Source: Bigelowiella natans CCMP2755
Lineage: Eukaryota > Cercozoa > Chlorarachniophyceae
Reading direction: 5' to 3'
DNA length: 20,030 nucleotides
Assembly (NCBI GenBank): GCA_000320545.1
Contig: ADNK01003358.1
Coordinates: 1 to 20,030 of the forward strand
The notes below the pieces were generated by a model, which saw only the letters and a program-made list of their open reading frames with translations, ran no database searches and had not been told where the DNA came from. Positions 8,460 to 17,354 of this stretch are shown here, in pieces; within the stretch, counting starts at the first letter, position 1, and every line of letters begins with the position of its first letter. The translations under genes and the position numbers were made by a program.

Positions 8460-10581
8460 TTGTTTGCCAATAATGAGAGATACGAATTCGCTGCTTTATT
8501 GCACACATATCGAGTAGCGCTTACTTTATTGTTTATAAACTCCATGGTGACCTCGCCTGATCGTTGTATTCTCGCAGCGAAGGTCAGCGCCTTTGCAAAG
8601 AGAGTGAATCAAATTCTCGTGCTTCCTTCACCCCCCTCCCCCCCCCCCTCCCTCCTTCGCTTCTCTTTCTTTGTCCGCTATGCGCGAGTGACCAATGACA
8701 CAACCACCTCTCTCACTGTAGAAGTGGAGAGCAAGGATATGTCCTGCTCAACGTAGGCGATGTTTCTGGACTGCCTGTGCATGGTCGACGAGGAGGTCAA
8801 TTAGCACGCAATTGGGGTGATGGTAGGTGGTGAGACGTCTCTGTCAGGCGGTGTGCTTGTGTCCCTCGCACCCACGCTACTTACGCTATCAGTCATTAAC
8901 ATGACGTACCATGCCGGGGTGACCTTCTTCCCATTGACGACAACAAGGCCGCTCGTCACATTTGCCTGGATGTTCCTAGCGAAATGAACGCGGTGTATAG
9001 GAGGAGAGATATTCACACTCAAAGCTGTACGTGCGAGTAGAGAAAGAACCCGCAAAAATCATGATGATTCTTGTCTTGATGAGACAAAGAGCTGATTTGA
9101 TGGCTCTGTTTCTACGCCTAATTTTCATCACGATCAACGCAACTTCATTTTAAGATTGACCCTCTTGCCCTCCCCTTGTGAACGGCAGCGCTCGGATTTT
9201 CCCGGTTCTACCTTCCTGTGATGAAGTCGAAAAGCGAGGACTTTCCAGCTCCGGACGGGCCGAGACACGCGTTAAGCTCTCTGATTTTTGCAGCGCAATG
9301 AGAATTGTGTGACTTGCAGCGAGGGTGATATAGAGCACCTAGCCCCTCCCCTCCACTATCAAAAACGAAACTCATTCAAATCTGTCAGTCCCCAGTTTTT
9401 GGTTGTACCCGCTCTTGAGGGCTATTGTGACATGGCGAAGGATCTTGATTTTCGGGGTGCGGATGCAAAGATTCTTCACGTATATCTCGGTTGGTATTCC
9501 TATCACCTTCTTGTTGTCGTAGCGCCGATTCCCCAAAAAAGCAAGATCGGACAGCTCCTTCGAGCATTTAATGCGGTGTTTTATCTCCCGTCTAATATGC
9601 ACAAGCAGGCACTGTTCAGATTACAGCAAAGGAGCCCACACAACAAACGTCTTGCCCTTTTGATTCGCGTTGGGGTGGGTGGAAGGACTATTCATTGCTT
9701 CTCTCACCTTGTAGGACCCTTCGGGATGGACTCGTTGTCTTCCCACCCTGTAACTGGGGCGTGCGTGACTCCGGGATTTTCCTGCAAGCTGACTCCAGAG
9801 CTCGAGCCGCAGGCTACACTGGTGGTTGAGAAGCTACTTCTGCCACTTTTAAGAGTGGGCTTTTGGAAATGGTGCTTCCTGTCGAAGGTGATGGCGTGTT
9901 CATTCAGGTTGTTATTAACCCCCTGTGTCCTGTGCTTTGCGTCGTCGTGCAAAGCTATTTCTTTGAGGTTTCCTTTTCGATCTCGTTTCGTTAGCCCCTC
10001 CTCCCTTACCTTAAATAACAATACGACGGAAAAATTGAGATAAAATCACTCAGATTTTGCACACGTCACTGTTTCTGTCCCTTCGGCTACCTCGAACAGT
10101 TTATGGTGCGTTCCTCCTGCAATCGGAGCGTCTACTTTCACGTTGGGTGATTCATCCTTGCCTGGAACCTTTGCAATCGTAGATTCCTTTTTGCTTTTCC
10201 CTGGAGAAGCTTTCACCTCAGTTGAAGCATCTGGGTTATTCTCAAATGTCATCCCTGCTGCGGTAGGCACCTTCTCACTTGTCGGCGAACAGGCCTGACA
10301 GAAACAGCCACAATCGTATCACCGAGGAGACAAGACTTCATCCGATCCCCCTCCCCCCCCCTTCACCCTTCGGGCGGCAGCTCACGCTCACCCTGATCAT
10401 GATGCAGCAGCTCTGGCGAGTTCGGTCCCGTGTCCTCCCGTCGTAACGAGAACAAATCCTCGGAAATCACGAAATCCAGGCGAATTTTGTCCGCCGCATC
10501 GTCGAAAAGGCTGACGCGACGGGGAAACATCGAGAGAAACACTGCTAAAAATACTCGAGCCAAAAATAGAGTATTGCTCAT
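3929..10581 (-). CDS. ABCG-family half transporter, 23 exons
   Basis: Exons 5'-3': 10392-10581, 10091-10257, 9708-10009, 9409-9591, 9212-9280, 8910-8975, 8708-8774, 8525-8590, 8229-8266, 8021-8082, 7785-7865, 7433-7547, 7128-7181, 6869-6925, 6530-6631, 6142-6214, 5827-5928, 5573-5639, 5376-5452, 5161-5247, 4641-4772, 4352-4400, 3929-4128. They join to 2406 bases, 801 residues. Domain order is nucleotide-binding then membrane, the reverse order typical of ABCG/White. Walker A GPSGAGKSS (288-296), Q-loop VEQD (334-337), signature LSGGE (402-406), Walker B IIVLDE (422-427), D-loop SGVD (430-433) and switch His460 are all intact. About six membrane segments follow R540, ending with FSVLLAMTLITRAGAYYLLV. 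ABCG half transporters dimerise and export lipids, sterols or other hydrophobic compounds; substrate not predictable. The first 240 residues (hydrophobic start, then Ser/Lys-rich) are unlike family members. Exons 4-23 are solid, 1-3 tentative. Confidence 0.88.
4488..4530. repeat. (GCGA)n-(GA)n microsatellite in intron 21
   Basis: A short tetranucleotide run grades into (GA)n within intron 4401-4640. On the coding strand it is pyrimidine-rich and lies upstream of the acceptor at 4401. Confidence 0.88.
4881..4919. repeat. (CA)n microsatellite in intron 20
   Basis: Perfect (CA)n of about 39 bases in the longest intron of the gene (4773-5160, 388 bases). Confidence 0.92.
5296..5330. repeat. (GA)n microsatellite in intron 19
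   Basis: (GA)n inside intron 5248-5375. On the coding strand it is (CT)n and lies upstream of the acceptor, where it could serve as an extended polypyrimidine tract. Confidence 0.9.
6290..6327. repeat. (TA)n microsatellite in intron 15
   Basis: Perfect (TA)n of about 38 bases in the 315-base intron 6215-6529. Confidence 0.92.
6450..6480 (+). repeat. G-run array, possible G-quadruplex
   Basis: Five G runs of 3-7 bases separated by one or two A residues lie on the plus strand within intron 15 of the ABC transporter. The coding-strand RNA would be a C-rich polypyrimidine tract, so any G-quadruplex would form in the template DNA strand. Confidence 0.55.
6829..6859. repeat. (AC)n microsatellite in intron 14
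   Basis: A (CA)n run a few bases inside the donor end of intron 6632-6868. On the coding strand it reads (GT)n, offering many GT dinucleotides next to the real donor. A less regular AC-rich stretch lies in intron 13 (6973-7013). Confidence 0.85.
7195..7339. repeat. (AC)n and (GA)n microsatellites in ABC transporter intron 12
   Basis: Two (AC)n runs, 7195-7227 and 7310-7339, with a shorter imperfect (GA)n at 7249-7270, all inside the 251-base intron 7182-7432. Reading through such runs makes long Cys-Val or Thr-His frames that are not genes. Confidence 0.9.
7615..7699. repeat. (CT)n-(TG)n compound microsatellite in intron 11
   Basis: (CT)n at about 7615-7657 followed by (TG)n at 7666-7699, inside intron 7548-7784, between the Walker B exon and the switch-His exon. 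Confidence 0.9.
7944..8008. repeat. (AT)n-(TG)n-(CG)n compound microsatellite in intron 10
   Basis: Alternating purine-pyrimidine tract of about 65 bases: (AT)n, then (TG)n, then a short (CG)n. It lies in intron 7866-8020, which splits the ABC signature motif between S403 and the following glycine. Such tracts favour left-handed or cruciform DNA. Confidence 0.88.
8083..8228 (-). other. GC-AG intron (ABC transporter intron 9)
   Basis: Joining LQLKH to QHHFIGG in frame requires a junction where the intron begins GC rather than GT. The 7-base word AGGCAAC stands at both exon-intron borders, so the boundary could slide, but only the GC...AG placement gives a known splice-site pair. The result reads into the intact LSGGERRR signature. 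The other 21 introns of this gene use GT-AG. Confidence 0.6.
8387..8458. repeat. (GA)n-(TG)n compound microsatellite in intron 8
   Basis: (GA)n at about 8387-8420 then (TG)n at 8428-8458, inside intron 8267-8524. Confidence 0.9.
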
Positions 10582-11785
10582 CTCCGTCAGCAGCTGTCAA
10601 GTGGTAGTTCTTCCGTTACTATTTTCACTGCTGAATTCATCGGTTTCGGCTTGTCGGTAGGGTCAAAAATCGATGTCGCAGATTGGAAACGACAGCCTTT
10701 TCCGCAGCTCCACTCCACTGCTGGTGGGCATTTTTGTCGGGTTTCCGAACTTATGAAGGATGAACGCCGGAAGAAATGCTGACAAATTTGTCCGAACTTA
10801 ACGAACCAATGATTTAAACAAATACATCTCCAGGGACTCTCCAACAGGGTGCTGACAAGTCCTTGCAACGAATGTTGTTGAGGCTCTGCTGCATGCAAAC
10901 GCCTGTCTCCCATGTGGTTCTGGCGCATGTAGATTTGATCAACGCTTTGTTCATTGTTCATTGTTCATTGCTCTCCAGAGATGTGCAAGAATGCAAATCT
11001 CCGGAGACGCTCCATGGATGTGGATTCGCACTTAGCAACGACGCCTCGGCATTTTTCTGGGCAAAAAGCGGCTTGAAAGTCGTTTGAATGCCCTTCTTCA
11101 GACAAAAATGGGTTGATGATGTCGCGTGCCGTTGCTTGTGGTGAAAGCAACGACAGGAATGACATCCATCATCATTTCGCGTCGATGTTTCTCTGGGCAA
11201 AAAGCGGCTTGAAAGTCGTTTGAATGCCCTTCTTCAGACAAAAATGGGTTGATGATGTCGCGTGCCGTTACTTGTCAACAGGAACAAACTAGCAAACGTC
11301 CAGAACGTGTCTGACGGTTTTTTGAGTCAGCTCCAGCTCCACATGTCATCCCACAGGCCCAGACACGAACTTGTGTTGGCACAACATTGCACACCACCAC
11401 TTTCGCGAGCGATGAGTGTCATGTGGTGTTGTCATGTTCACACGTGCACTGTTCTTCACCAGACTAGCAGAGTTGCAGGAAGTGGTTGCCTTCTGCATCG
11501 CACGCCTAGCTAGCTAGCTAGACGTGATCGACGAGCGCAAGTATGTCACGAACATGCATGCGTGCATGTCGCGTGTTCATCGAGTGACGGTTTGACGGGG
11601 TCCCCCTAGCCCCCAAACGGATGAAATTGTGATTCAGGGACCAACAACATTGCCGCATGCTGAGTGCAAAATGTGATCAGCAATGCACGTGCTTCATTTT
11701 GCAACTCCTTGTGAACAAACTTCATGCATCATGGCATTCGAACAAAATCTCCTTCGGAGACAAAAGCCAGCTGCTTTTCTTTTCG
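10582..11785. other. intergenic between ABC transporter 5' end and CDC50 3' end
   Basis: Promoter side of the ABC transporter and 3' flank of the CDC50 gene. No ORF with recognisable content; the minus-strand frame 10587-10961 has no motif but could hold 5' untranslated sequence. The region contains the 78-bp direct repeat, a triple ttcattg stutter near 10948-10970, a tandem GCTA repeat (11507-11521) and an inverted repeat acatgcatgcgtgcatgt at 11552-11569. Confidence 0.5.
11056..11275. repeat. 78-bp exact direct repeat, two copies offset by 136 bp
   Basis: Copy 1 is 11056-11133 and copy 2 is 11192-11269, with no mismatch. After one substitution (g/a) identity resumes for five more bases, to 11139 and 11275. 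The 58-base spacer is unrelated, though AGCAACGAC occurs both in the spacer (11147-11155) and just before copy 1 (11034-11042). Exact identity in non-coding sequence implies a recent duplication or selection on a repeated element. No terminal inverted repeats or coding capacity were seen. Confidence 0.9.
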
Positions 11786-12246
11786 TCAGTGCTTCACGTC
11801 ATGTCTCCAACCAGCCCAGGATGAATCCCCTCCAATGCTGTTGGTGCTGTTCGTGAAGTTCCGTGACCGCAATGTGCGCTCCTTGCGGCGAGTAACGAAA
11901 ACTCCACCGAAAAGTGCACTTGATAACAGCAAACCTACATTCATGGAAGAGTTATCGCACAATATTTGGGGTTTTCGCGTGTATGTTGAGCATAGATGCA
12001 ACCTAGACCTCCAACGGCGATGTACATTCTCGGCAGGAATCTGAACGAGGATGCGGATGATTGTTCAGAGAGAGAGACTCACACACTCAACCACACATAA
12101 ATAAAGAGAGAGGGGGGGTCGGGGGGGGGGGGGAGAGATGTAGGAGATGAGGACTCGTTTTTCCCGCCCAGATCATTTGTATTTGAGATCAGAAGATGCT
12201 TGGCCGGAGTCTTACGGTTTGGATCGAGACTGAATCTTGGAATTTG

Positions 12247-12286
<40 letters not shown>

Positions 12287-12957
12287 ACGCGTAGTGAGCA
12301 TATCATAACGCCTCCATTCTCCGCACGCCTTCATCTTCCTGCGACAAAATCTTACTTACTGCACCGATTTGTGACGTTGACGAGAAGGACGTCTCCCTTG
12401 CGTAATTTCAAGCCTCCCCCAATCCGACGATGCAATTTCGTGACGGGCCTGCAGCCATGTTGAAGTCACTATCTCATTCCCTGTGTACTCATCAGAGGAC
12501 CCCCCCCCCTTCCCTCCTCTGCTAAATTTTGTTGCGATGGCACTGCTCACCTGCTTCGCCCCGGCCGCATCCAAACGATCAGGTCTGGATCGTCCACGTC
12601 CGGTAGCCTGACGATTTAATTGCATTGCGTTCTGCCAGGCTTTGCCGTTGTTCTACTCGCCAATCATCACAACCATCATCATCGTCATCATCATCATCAC
12701 CTACATCATCATTATCATCATCATCATCATCGTCCCTCTGATCATGCGAGCTTCGGTTCATTCCAACCAACCGATAGTTGAAGTATCCGAATCTGGTCTC
12801 AGTGTCGTTTTGTAGCTGGCGGTCTTTGAACTTCGAGCGGTCAGATGCCCACGCGATGTCCCGTTTGCTCCACCGCTCGCCGCTCAGGATCCGGCACTTG
12901 CTCTGGACGGGGGGGGGAGGAGGGGGGGGGGATATTAGCGCTTCCCACTTCAAGGCG

Positions 12958-12992
<35 letters not shown>

Positions 12993-13029
12993 GTGTGGTG
13001 CGCATGTGTGTATCATGCGAGGAAGACAG

Positions 13030-13070
<41 letters not shown>

Positions 13071-14869
13071 GGAGACGGAGTCATTGGAACTATTCATCGA
13101 TGCTGTCATGTTTTTGTTCATTGTACATATATTCGATGTATCATGCACAATTGGGGCAGCTGGCGCCATTATCCTAGTGACAACTAACCATGTTGCCATA
13201 AGGACAATGTGAGGCTGCGAAGGAGTCATTGAACACCCTACGATAAAGGAGGAAAAAATAGCATACACAATAGCAGATCAGCATGACTTGAAACAAGGAA
13301 AGGTTCAATTCTCAAGGAAAGCCAACTTGAGGGGCAGTGCGACAGCAGCTGAATTACGAGTTTGGCAGAAGACCGCAAGGAAGGATGATCTTCATTGATG
13401 AAGCATCCGCGTCTGTGTAGCCGCCGGTAGGTGTCCCATCCCCTATTCGTATTTCTTAACACTGATTTCTCACTCATTTGTGCGTGTATTTGTGTGGATA
13501 TATGTGATGTGAAGACGTATTCGTGTGGAGAACCATTGAAGGCGGCTGGCGAGCACGTTTTCCTCGCATCAGATTCCGATATCTTTCGGAGTCAAAGCAG
13601 CAATACAAGGCAGTCTATATGAATTACCATTGCTGGGGGGGGGGGAAGGGGGGGGGTTGTCGTGGGTCACCATTTCGCCGGATATCTGTGCCGCACTGAA
13701 AGATGTGATGTACCCGCGATGATTCTGGAAGAATTCCTGAGAAGATCCGTGTATACGAGTGCGCGTACAGACACATGATGATGTCGAGAGACATAGAGGC
13801 AGCGTGCAGTGAATATGCTTTTTTTGCAGCATCTGCCGCTTGAATATCATTTAGCGCATGATCCTGAAAATGTTAGAACTATTTTTTGTTGCTTCGCATC
13901 TCACCTCCAACGAGTAGTACACGAACACGGGCTGCGACAAGTCTTCTGGTATTTTGACTTGCAGTTGACAAGGGGGTGGGGAGAGGGAGCTCGTATTGCT
14001 GCTGGTGGTCCTACAGACGTCGTCATATCTCACCCTGATCTGATGGGGTTCATCATGGTGAATGATTAGAATGAAAGACAGGAGGGGAGGGGAGGGCTTT
14101 GAAGATTGATATTGCGAGAAAACGCGATTACTCATCACTACGACACCACAAATTAGTAATTAGTTTCAATGCATGTACCTCGTGTATATCAGAGGACATT
14201 CGCTCAACATAAAGGCCTAGGAAATTTGATAACATCTCAGACATGTGCATGTACATGCAGTTCCTTCCATCCATATCGCAGCAATCGTCACACCCCTATA
14301 CTACAGTAATAGTAACGACCGCAGCAAGAATTTATGCAGCCAAGAATCTACAGAGCAGGCTAGCTACAACCGTCGACTACCGATGAGAAGGAAGGTGAAG
14401 CCTATGATTAAGAATAGATATGCAGCTTGCCTTGGAAATAACACAACTCTGGCAAAAAGACGACAACAACACCAAGCCCGAGCAGATACATAGATCAACA
14501 AATTCAAAAGCCACATGAATATATTAGATTTACGTTTCTAGCTGCACATCAGCAATTGTACAAATAGGTATTGGAAAAATAAGCAAGTAGTGTGTTTGAG
14601 GGGTGTGTGTATTTTGATAGAGTATGATGCAGCAGCGTCCCTAGAATGCCACCTGCATCCCGGAAGATCATTCTGAAGGAGCCTATTGTCCCCAAAATGA
14701 CGATAGAGCTTATCTTCTCGTGCTGCGTCATCCTCCTGGATATCAGTCAAACATTACGAATTATGTTCACGGATGGCAGAAAAGCTCTGCTCGAAAGAGA
14801 GTGGCAAGTGTGTGTTAGTAAAGCTGTTTGATTTCCTGTTAATCTGACCGAAAGTCGCGCCATTTCCAT
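11786..14869 (-). CDS. CDC50/LEM3-family P4-ATPase (lipid flippase) beta subunit
   Basis: Exons 5'-3': 14849-14869 (tentative start), 14653-14735, 14381-14448, 14179-14216, 13905-14039, 13628-13736, 13358-13442, 13189-13237, 12772-12902, 12551-12607, 12365-12448, 12155-12235, 12003-12040, 11786-11934. They give about 375 residues, normal for the family. Family marks in order: QNDLPGC before membrane helix 1 (AAYLFLIIGFTFLLIG), VRYDDVC, PVFVYYSLEEFFQNHRGY, PCGLLPNSVFNDSF (173-186), DIAWASDR (211-218), LIVWMR (249-254), a LRKGDVLLVNVTNR block, LGGKNEFL and helix 2 (about 319-341). CDC50 proteins pair with P4-ATPases for folding, ER exit and phospholipid flipping. After WMR the usual TAALPTFRKLY reads PGRSRPVTKLH. 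The initiator exon is the weakest part: the first supported exon has no in-frame ATG. Confidence 0.87.
12249..12282. repeat. (AC)n microsatellite in CDC50 intron
   Basis: (AC)n in the intron between CDC50 exons 12365-12448 and 12155-12235. On the coding strand it reads (GT)n. Confidence 0.9.
12661..12732. repeat. (ATC)n-rich imperfect triplet repeat in CDC50 intron
   Basis: Imperfect CAT/ATC triplets within intron 12608-12771. Reading through the splice site gives an artificial Asp-rich tail. A similar GAT-rich stretch lies in ABC transporter intron 16 (about 5944-5980). Confidence 0.8.
12959..13069. repeat. (TG)n and (GA)n microsatellites in CDC50 intron
   Basis: (TG)n at 12959-12990 and (GA)n at about 13033-13069, both inside the 286-base intron 12903-13188. 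A G-rich stretch at 12909-12930 becomes a polypyrimidine tract on the coding strand just before the acceptor. Confidence 0.9.
13634..13657. repeat. coding C-run pair encoding a Pro-rich loop in CDC50
   Basis: Two long G runs separated by two A residues on the plus strand read on the coding strand as a Pro-Pro-Pro-Ser-Pro-Pro-Pro stretch, which continues in frame from the QNHRGY exon. The C tract is immediately followed by AG, so it also looks like a strong acceptor. I retain it as coding because the frame stays open and the next donor (aatg|gtaatt, 13627-13628) gives the phase the following exon needs. Confidence 0.6.
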
Positions 14870-15821
14870 CTCAAGGAGGGCTTCGATGCGATGAAAACAG
14901 CATGAAAAAAGAATCCAAGCAAACCAAAAAAAGAGTTAGGACGTGTGCAGTAATTCCTCTGCTCAGATGGCAAGGGGAGATCCACCATGGACGCGCACTA
15001 CTCCTCTCACAGTGCATGCTGCGGCGGCTGCGGCGCGTGCAAATCTTACACGCATGCATCGAGCGATGGAACCCCGACTTCTTCTCGCCCAGCATAGTTG
15101 AGTGTGTGTGTGTGTGTGTGTGTGTGTTTGTGTGCAGCCTAATGTCTTGGAATGTCGGTTTGATTTTCGTTGTCGTCCGCAGGCAGAAGACGGAGCCGGC
15201 CCACGCTAGCACGGGCAAATGATGCGGGTTTTGAGGCTGCGATGCTCCTCGGATGTCGCGCAGCGAAAACGGCAGCTGAGAATGACTATTTACACGAATG
15301 TGGGGGGAATTGTGGAAAGTCTCCGCTTGTTTTCATGTCGCACACAGGAAACGGCTCCCGCCACTCCCTCCGGAACGTTTCGGCAGTTTCCCCACGTGAC
15401 GTACTGTAATGGGAGAGTGCAGCAGCCACACGAGTTGATGTCACTTGTCATGAGAGCGCTGCGGTTTCCGGGTTTCCCCCCCAGCCATCCGTTTTGGGAG
15501 GAAGCGACACTGAGCAGATGATTGTCGACGGCTGCTAACGTCGCTACTTTCTGGCAGAACAAAGGGCTTTTATCGGTTCAGCGCGTGCTCTCGTTACAAT
15601 GGTTACGAACTGATGTGGCTTTGGAAAGGAAGGGGGGACTACACGTGCGGGTTGTAACTAATGATGGACTATGGCGAAGAATAGAGGCGTGCACGTTCGC
15701 CTGGCACGCGAAATCTGTTTCAAATTAGGCTTCTTTCCAAAATCTACTTTTCGAACAGCTTCCACTACTACTCCTCTCGCGCTCTCTCTCTCTCTTCAGA
15801 TTGCTATTCCGTCTCCCTAGC
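14870..15821. promoter_or_regulatory. divergent intergenic region between CDC50 and rhodanese genes
   Basis: About 950 bases between two genes transcribed away from each other, so it should contain both promoters. It holds a (TG)n run (about 15103-15127), CACGTGACGT at 15393-15402 (overlapping G-box and ACGT/bZIP-type cores), and CT-rich sequence just before the rhodanese start (15770-15797). Several 80-100 codon frames (for example 15219-15521) are open in overlapping frames with no motif. One could belong to an upstream exon of the plus-strand gene. Confidence 0.4.
14987..15097 (+). CDS. small Cys/Gly-rich ORF, uncertain
   Basis: A 36-codon frame starts at ATG 14987 in a strong initiation context (ccaccATGG) and ends at TAG 15095-15097. 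It contains ACCGGCGACK, with four cysteines in eight residues, followed by a Ser/Thr-rich tail. A (TG)n run and an acceptor-like gtccgcag (to 15181) follow, so it could be a first exon (phase-1 donor near 15009) rather than a complete gene. I recognise no family. It may be a chance frame in promoter DNA. Confidence 0.2.
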   Translation: MDAHYSSHSACCGGCGACKSYTHASSDGTPTSSRPA

Positions 15822-17293
15822 ATGTACGTTCAGCTCGAGACTTCCCAACCATTCCGCTCCACCAGCTGTCACTGGATTAGGAAGTACCAAACAGCTTTCA
15901 TCGGAGCCCTCATGCTGCTGTGCGTCTTCGTGCCGATGATATTTCTGACCGTCGTTTCCGCGAGCAACAAGGGGAATCTCTCCTTCTCCGTTGCCCCCAC
16001 TTCGCGTTCATCTGCAAAGATAGGAATTTCCACTCCAGCAAAGACTACTGCCTCCACCTCCCTCTTCGGATCTGCTGCGCTGCGACGCAAGCCAGTCGGC
16101 GGGCGAAAGGCTCATCGCCTTCTTCACTCTGTCTTCCATCGCCCAGATGTGTCTCTTCCCATAGTATGCCCGAGAGCAGCTGCGGAGCAACTTTTTCATG
16201 AGGAAGGAATGGATCTGCGGTAACATATACACTTGTGTGCGTTCATTGTAAAGCATCCCTTACTTCGACTCCTTGCGGTGGTGGTGCTGCTGCTACTATG
16301 TAGTTACTCGATAATAACTATCTCTTTTGATTACACACGCGAAGGCAATTAGTTGATAATGGGTGCCAACCGACCGATCTCCAGCAGCGTCTCGAACAGG
16401 TTCTTGGTCTTTTCATCGCCTGCGTTGCCTTAATACTGCGGATATAACACTTTGCAAAACGTCCACTGATTTCAGAGAAATAAGTGCACTTTGTACGCAT
16501 GTCAGGGCTATTATATTTTGGATGTGAGGCCAAGGGTAGAGGCAGAAGCTATCCACCCACGAGGCAGCCTGCTCGTACCTTTCACACCAGTCAGGGAGCA
16601 GGGGAGGGTAAAGTCGATCTACGCCCCGAACACTGACTTCTTCAGTCAACTTAAACGCAAAAATATTCTCAAAGACTCGAAGCTCGTCGTCGCATGTGGA
16701 GACGGTCCCCGTTCCCTCATTGCTTGCAAGCAGATGCAGGAGGCAGGTACGCGTTGCAAAAATGCTGGAAGTTGAATACGTATACATGCGTCCCTGTGTA
16801 TGTCTGCATGCGTGTAAAAGCCTCGCAGCCCATATTCGTCGGATTCTCTGACCATCGTCATATTTCATAAGGCTATAAGAACGCTGAGTGGCTCGTTGGA
16901 GGTCTTGGTATCATTCCAGAGGGCGTTTTAGAAAGCGAGGGAGATCAAATCTCCGTTGGCTACGCAAAAAATCTGGGGAAATCGGCGCAGTTTGTCAACG
17001 AAGTCATGCATGGGGTCGTGGACGCTTCGCAAAAGCTTGCCAACACTTTAGAAAATGTGGATGTAGACGCTATGCACGCCACCTCAATTAAGATCAGCGA
17101 ACGCGCCTTGGAGGAACTTCACAAGATCGACATGGATGATGTAGAGAAAAAGGTTCATCACGCTTGCTGGGCACTGCACAATTCCTCTAGTCCTATCTAG
17201 CTATGCATTCATGCATGCATAGCGTGCGTAAGCTGTCATATGAAAAATAATTCATTAGTCCGTTCTTCGATGCAAAATGCACAAACACACACA

Positions 17294-17354
<61 letters not shown>

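Noticed and set aside
10958-11200. Minus-strand ORFs over the direct repeat
   Set aside because: Overlapping frames, both open only by chance; the duplicated DNA is not a whole number of codons apart (136 bases), so a duplicated peptide would change frame.
11056-11275. CRISPR-like or transposon interpretation of the 78-bp repeat
   Set aside because: Only two copies with one spacer, in a eukaryotic nuclear context. No terminal inverted repeats, target-site duplication or transposase frame found.
13557-13614. Separate CDC50 exon between the QNHRGY and PCGLLPNS exons
   Set aside because: A 58-base exon fits the phases but needs a 56-base intron over the C runs. Extending the QNHRGY exon to 13628 gives a simpler, coherent loop (SNGDGTPTGGYTDAD).
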